This document shows positions 61,359-64,000 of a DNA stretch of 64,000 bases, piece after piece; position 1 is the first letter of the stretch; each line of letters opens with the position of its first letter. The notes beneath the pieces were generated by a model. That model was given only the letters and a program-made list of their open reading frames with translations, was not told where the DNA came from and made no database searches. Source of the DNA: Pseudoxanthomonas sp. CF125 (GTDB taxonomy: Bacteria; Pseudomonadota; Gammaproteobacteria; Xanthomonadales; Xanthomonadaceae). A program made the position numbers and the translations under genes. The stretch lies in assembly GCF_900104085.1 (NCBI RefSeq), contig NZ_FNLD01000001.1, positions 1,594,331-1,658,330 on the forward strand, written 5' to 3'.

Positions 61359-62687
61359 TCATTTGCCAGCTTCTGCCTGCACGGGCACTGTTTCCCCCAC
61401 CTTTTCCACCCGCTTCCACAAGCGCCAACCGACTCCCGCCGCGGCGAATGCAGCCAGCGCGCTCAGCCCCGCGAAGCCGCCGACCGTCATGCCCAGCGAC
61501 TTCAGACCGTTCATGCCGGTCGCGATGGCCAAGTCGCCGAAACGCCAGACCGCGGTGTCGACCGCGTCCTGGCCCTTGTAGCGCACGTTGCGCGGCACAC
61601 GGGTGTACAGGCTGTGCCGCGCCGGCTCGGCCATGCCGTAGGCCAGGCCGCGACTGACGATCAGGGCCAGCACGGTCGGCGCCACCGGTCCGAGCAGCAA
61701 CGGCAGGGTGAACAGCGGCGCATGCGGATCCGGCGAGAACACCACCACCAGCAGCACGGCGATGCTGACCAGCGCCCAGAGCATGATCACCGCGCCCGGA
61801 CCGCGCAACGGCAACAGCCAGCGGGTCAAGGTGACCTGCACGATCACGGTCAGCAGGTTCGCGACCAGATCCACGTCGGCGTGGAAGCGCGTGCGCGCCG
61901 CCGCGTCGGCGAAGGTCGCGCCGGAGTAATCGATCATTAGCGCGTAGTTGACCGTGCCGATGCCGTCGGCCAGCAGCAGCAGAACGGCCATGCCGCGTAT
62001 GAACGGGTCGGCGAAGATCTGCTTCAGACCATCCCACATGCCGCCGCCTACCGCGTCCTCGTGACCGGCTTCATGCCGGCGCGCGCCGTGCACGCGCGCC
62101 CAGCGGTTCAGCAGCATCACGCAGACCGTGGCGATGCCCAGCAGGCTGGCCGATATCAGCAGCAACGGCGCCACGCCGATCACGCTGACCAGCGAGCGGG
62201 TCAGCGCCGGCCCGGCGAGCGCACCCAGCGTGCCGGCGACGGCGATGATGGGAAACAGGCGCTTGGACTGGTCCAGGCTCCAGATGTCGGACATGAAAAT
62301 CCAGAACACCGATACCACGATCAGGTTGAACACGCTGACCCAGACGAAGAACACCATGCCCAGCACGCGCGGGCTGAGCAGGCCGGTGTGGGTGAAGGCC
62401 GGCATGAAGGCCAGCAGGCAGGCAATGAAGAATACGTACACCACTGGCACCAGCACCCGGCGCGGCCAGCGCGAAGCCAGCGCGGCGAACACCGGCGTCA
62501 ACACCAGCGTGGCGATGAAGGTCGCGGCGTAGAACCAGGGCAACTGGGTCGAACCGACCGCGGACGACAGCTGTTCCCGCACCGGGCGGATCATGTAATA
62601 GGCGGCCAGCACGCAGAAGAAATAGACGAACGAAATAGCGACGCCGCGCCATTCGCCCATGTGGATGCGCCCCTGGTTCGGCTGCAT
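61359..62687 (-). CDS. MFS / ATP:ADP-translocase-like membrane carrier
   Basis: 442 residues from ATG 62687 (ATG 62660 is an alternative). About twelve helices, beginning FVYFFCVLAAYYMIRPVREQ, a pattern shared with the nucleotide-translocase (TLC) branch (COG3202-like) of xanthomonad carriers. Central hydrophilic loop GARRHEAGHEDAVGGG, and MDRRVR-like RVPRNVRYKGQDAVDTAVWR near the end. Substrate unknown; true ATP/ADP exchange in a free-living cell is unlikely, so another anionic solute is probable. Confidence 0.75.
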   Translation of the reverse strand: MQPNQGRIHMGEWRGVAISFVYFFCVLAAYYMIRPVREQLSSAVGSTQLPWFYAATFIATLVLTPVFAALASRWPRRVLVPVVYVFFIACLLAFMPAFTHTGLLSPRVLGMVFFVWVSVFNLIVVSVFWIFMSDIWSLDQSKRLFPIIAVAGTLGALAGPALTRSLVSVIGVAPLLLISASLLGIATVCVMLLNRWARVHGARRHEAGHEDAVGGGMWDGLKQIFADPFIRGMAVLLLLADGIGTVNYALMIDYSGATFADAAARTRFHADVDLVANLLTVIVQVTLTRWLLPLRGPGAVIMLWALVSIAVLLVVVFSPDPHAPLFTLPLLLGPVAPTVLALIVSRGLAYGMAEPARHSLYTRVPRNVRYKGQDAVDTAVWRFGDLAIATGMNGLKSLGMTVGGFAGLSALAAFAAAGVGWRLWKRVEKVGETVPVQAEAGK

Positions 62688-62870
62688 GACCCCGTTCCTG
62701 TCCTTTACCGCCACGCCAGCGCGCACGGTATCCGATGCACTGCAACATCGCCAGCGTTGGAAAGCCCTATCCCCACCAGCTTTCAGTCGCTTAGGCGCCA
62801 TGGCCGCGCGCAGAGCATTTGCTCTACCTCCGGCGGCTAGCTTCGCCGGACTTCTGCAGCAGGCTTGCGC

Positions 62871-64000
62871 GTGTACGACTACATCATCATTGGCGCCGGC
62901 TCCGCCGGCTGCGTGCTGGCCAACCGCCTTTCCGAAGACCCCGCCGTCAAAGTGCTGCTGCTGGAAGCCGGCCCCCGCGACTGGCACCCCTTCATCCACA
63001 TGCCCGCCGGCTTGGCCAAGCTGGTCGGGCAGAAAGGCGTGAACTGGAATTACGACACCGCGCCCGAGCCGTACCTGGACAACCGCCGCCTGTGGTGGCC
63101 GCGCGGCAAGGTGCTGGGCGGCTCCAGCTCGATCAACGCCATGTGCTACATCCGCGGCGTGGCCGGCGACTACGACGACTGGGCCAACGGCGGCGCCGAA
63201 GGCTGGGACTGGAACAGCGCGCTGCCCTACTTCAAGCGCTCCGAACGCAACTCGCGCGGCGGCGACACGCTGCACGGCAGCGACGGCCCGTTGTACGTTT
63301 CGGACCTGCGCTATACGAACCCACTATCGTCAGTGTTCATCGAAGCAGGGCAGCAGGCGGGCTTCCGCCACAACCACGACTTCAACGGCCCAGAGCAATC
63401 CGGCGTGGGCCTGTACCAGGTCACCCAGAAGGACGGCGCGCGCTGCTCGTCGGCCGTGGCGTATCTGCAACCGGCCAAGTCCCGATCCAACCTGGACGTG
63501 ATGACCGGCGCGCTGGTGCGGCGCATCCTGCTGGAGAACGGCCGCGCCGTCGGCGTGGCTTATGCCAGCGGCGGTCAGGAAATCCAGGCGCGCGCCGAAC
63601 GCGAAGTGCTGCTGAGCGGCGGCGCGATCAATTCGCCGCAACTGCTGATGCTGTCGGGCATCGGCCCGGCCGATCATCTGCAGCAACACGGCATCGCCGT
63701 GGCCGTGGACTCGCCTTACGTCGGCCGCAACCTGCAGGATCACCTGGACATCTGCACGCTGCAACATTCCACCCAGCGCGTGACCTACGACCGCGTGGGT
63801 GACCTGGCGATCGCCTACCACTACTACCTGAAGCACCACAGCGGTCCGGGCAGCAGCAATATCGCCGAAGCCGGCGGCTTCCTGCGTTCGTCGCTGGCGC
63901 CAGACGCCCGCGCCGACATCCAGCTGCATTTCGTCCCGGCGATGCTGGACGACCACGGCCGCAACCGCCTCAAGGGCGACGGCTACACCCTGCACGCCTG
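62871..64000 (+). CDS. GMC-family FAD oxidoreductase (choline/alcohol dehydrogenase-like), 3' end cut
   Basis: First 376 codons from a GTG start at 62871 (GTG-TAC-GAC-TAC); the frame is open to the window end. FAD-binding YDYIIIGAGSAGCVLANRLS, GMC signature 1 WWPRGKVLGGSSSINAMCYI, SSAVAYLQPAKSRSNLDVM, and GMC signature 2 LLSGGAINSPQLLMLSGIGP, then VGRNLQDHLDICTL. Oxidises an alcohol to an aldehyde with FAD; choline, long-chain alcohols or polyethylene glycol are family substrates. Catalytic His lies beyond the window. Divergent from the carrier gene. Confidence 0.92.
   Translation, partial: MYDYIIIGAGSAGCVLANRLSEDPAVKVLLLEAGPRDWHPFIHMPAGLAKLVGQKGVNWNYDTAPEPYLDNRRLWWPRGKVLGGSSSINAMCYIRGVAGDYDDWANGGAEGWDWNSALPYFKRSERNSRGGDTLHGSDGPLYVSDLRYTNPLSSVFIEAGQQAGFRHNHDFNGPEQSGVGLYQVTQKDGARCSSAVAYLQPAKSRSNLDVMTGALVRRILLENGRAVGVAYASGGQEIQARAEREVLLSGGAINSPQLLMLSGIGPADHLQQHGIAVAVDSPYVGRNLQDHLDICTLQHSTQRVTYDRVGDLAIAYHYYLKHHSGPGSSNIAEAGGFLRSSLAPDARADIQLHFVPAMLDDHGRNRLKGDGYTLHA

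Noticed and set aside
62831-62850. CCGGCG...CGCCGG dyad before the GMC gene as an operator
   Set aside because: Pure GC arms of this length are expected by chance in this composition; no promoter elements accompany it.

Overview
The window is a high-GC, densely packed gammaproteobacterial chromosome segment. Gene content points to the family Xanthomonadaceae (Lysobacter/Stenotrophomonas/Xanthomonas relatives). The evidence is: a metX-metB-hom operon behind an S-box leader, proC followed by a DUF4426 lipoprotein, a single-chain Fe-S serine dehydratase, a GTP-type PEPCK, an N-terminally anchored FadE with its own TetR regulator, a large TonB-dependent receptor, several genes with a -10-like hexamer directly in front of the ATG, and many long intergenic palindromes of the TAGGAGCG type. 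The genus is inference; no rRNA, tRNA, CRISPR array, prophage or intact transposase is visible.

Layout. 1-7.5 kb is mostly housekeeping: end of proC, a DUF4426 lipoprotein, a cobalamin-binding-like protein, pdxH, a glycerate-kinase-like P-loop enzyme, dodecin, then aroK-aroB-WGR protein-hemE. 7.5-8.3 kb is a more AT-rich patch with one small membrane protein and a remnant of a duplicated HAD gene. 8.3-13.5 kb holds a HAD phosphatase, an exported protein and a 1176-residue hybrid sensor kinase. 13.6-17.3 kb holds a YceI / cytochrome b561 / YceI cluster, a hydrolase, a monoheme protein and a glutaredoxin. 17.3-18.7 kb is serine dehydratase. 18.9-27.8 kb looks surface-related: a subtilase, a 1473-residue trimeric autotransporter adhesin, and a kinase/regulator pair. 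27.8-31.4 kb is the methionine operon with its SAM-I riboswitch. 31.5-38.9 kb holds a phytase-like lipoprotein, an M23 peptidase, prfC, a CPBP protease, a hemolysin III protein and an AsmA protein.

38.9-39.3 kb is a solitary integron gene cassette with a complete attC site, joined to the 3' end of a CBS-domain gene. 39.3-43.7 kb continues with a glycosyltransferase, mtgA, a TPR-aspartyl hydroxylase and hslO. 43.8-48.4 kb has an exported barrel-like protein, a methyltransferase and the TonB receptor. 48.7-53.4 kb has PEPCK, an XRE regulator, two small exported proteins and a sterol-desaturase-family enzyme. 53.4-55.5 kb is an ECF sigma / anti-sigma / DUF4097 operon. 55.5-60.8 kb has a structured repeat, then tetR facing a hydrolase-fadE operon, a 66-bp-armed inverted repeat and a DUF4442 protein. 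60.9-64 kb has a DUF1304 protein, a translocase-like carrier and the start of a GMC oxidoreductase.

Many neighbours overlap by 4 nt (ATGA or GTGA): aroK/aroB, YceI/b561, metX/metB/hom, phytase/M23, hydroxylase/hslO, sigma/anti-sigma, hydrolase/fadE. This suggests translational coupling. The most unusual objects are the lone integron cassette at 38.9-39.3 kb, the adhesin with an EF-hand-like loop paired with a subtilase, and the nested-hairpin element at 55.58-55.77 kb.
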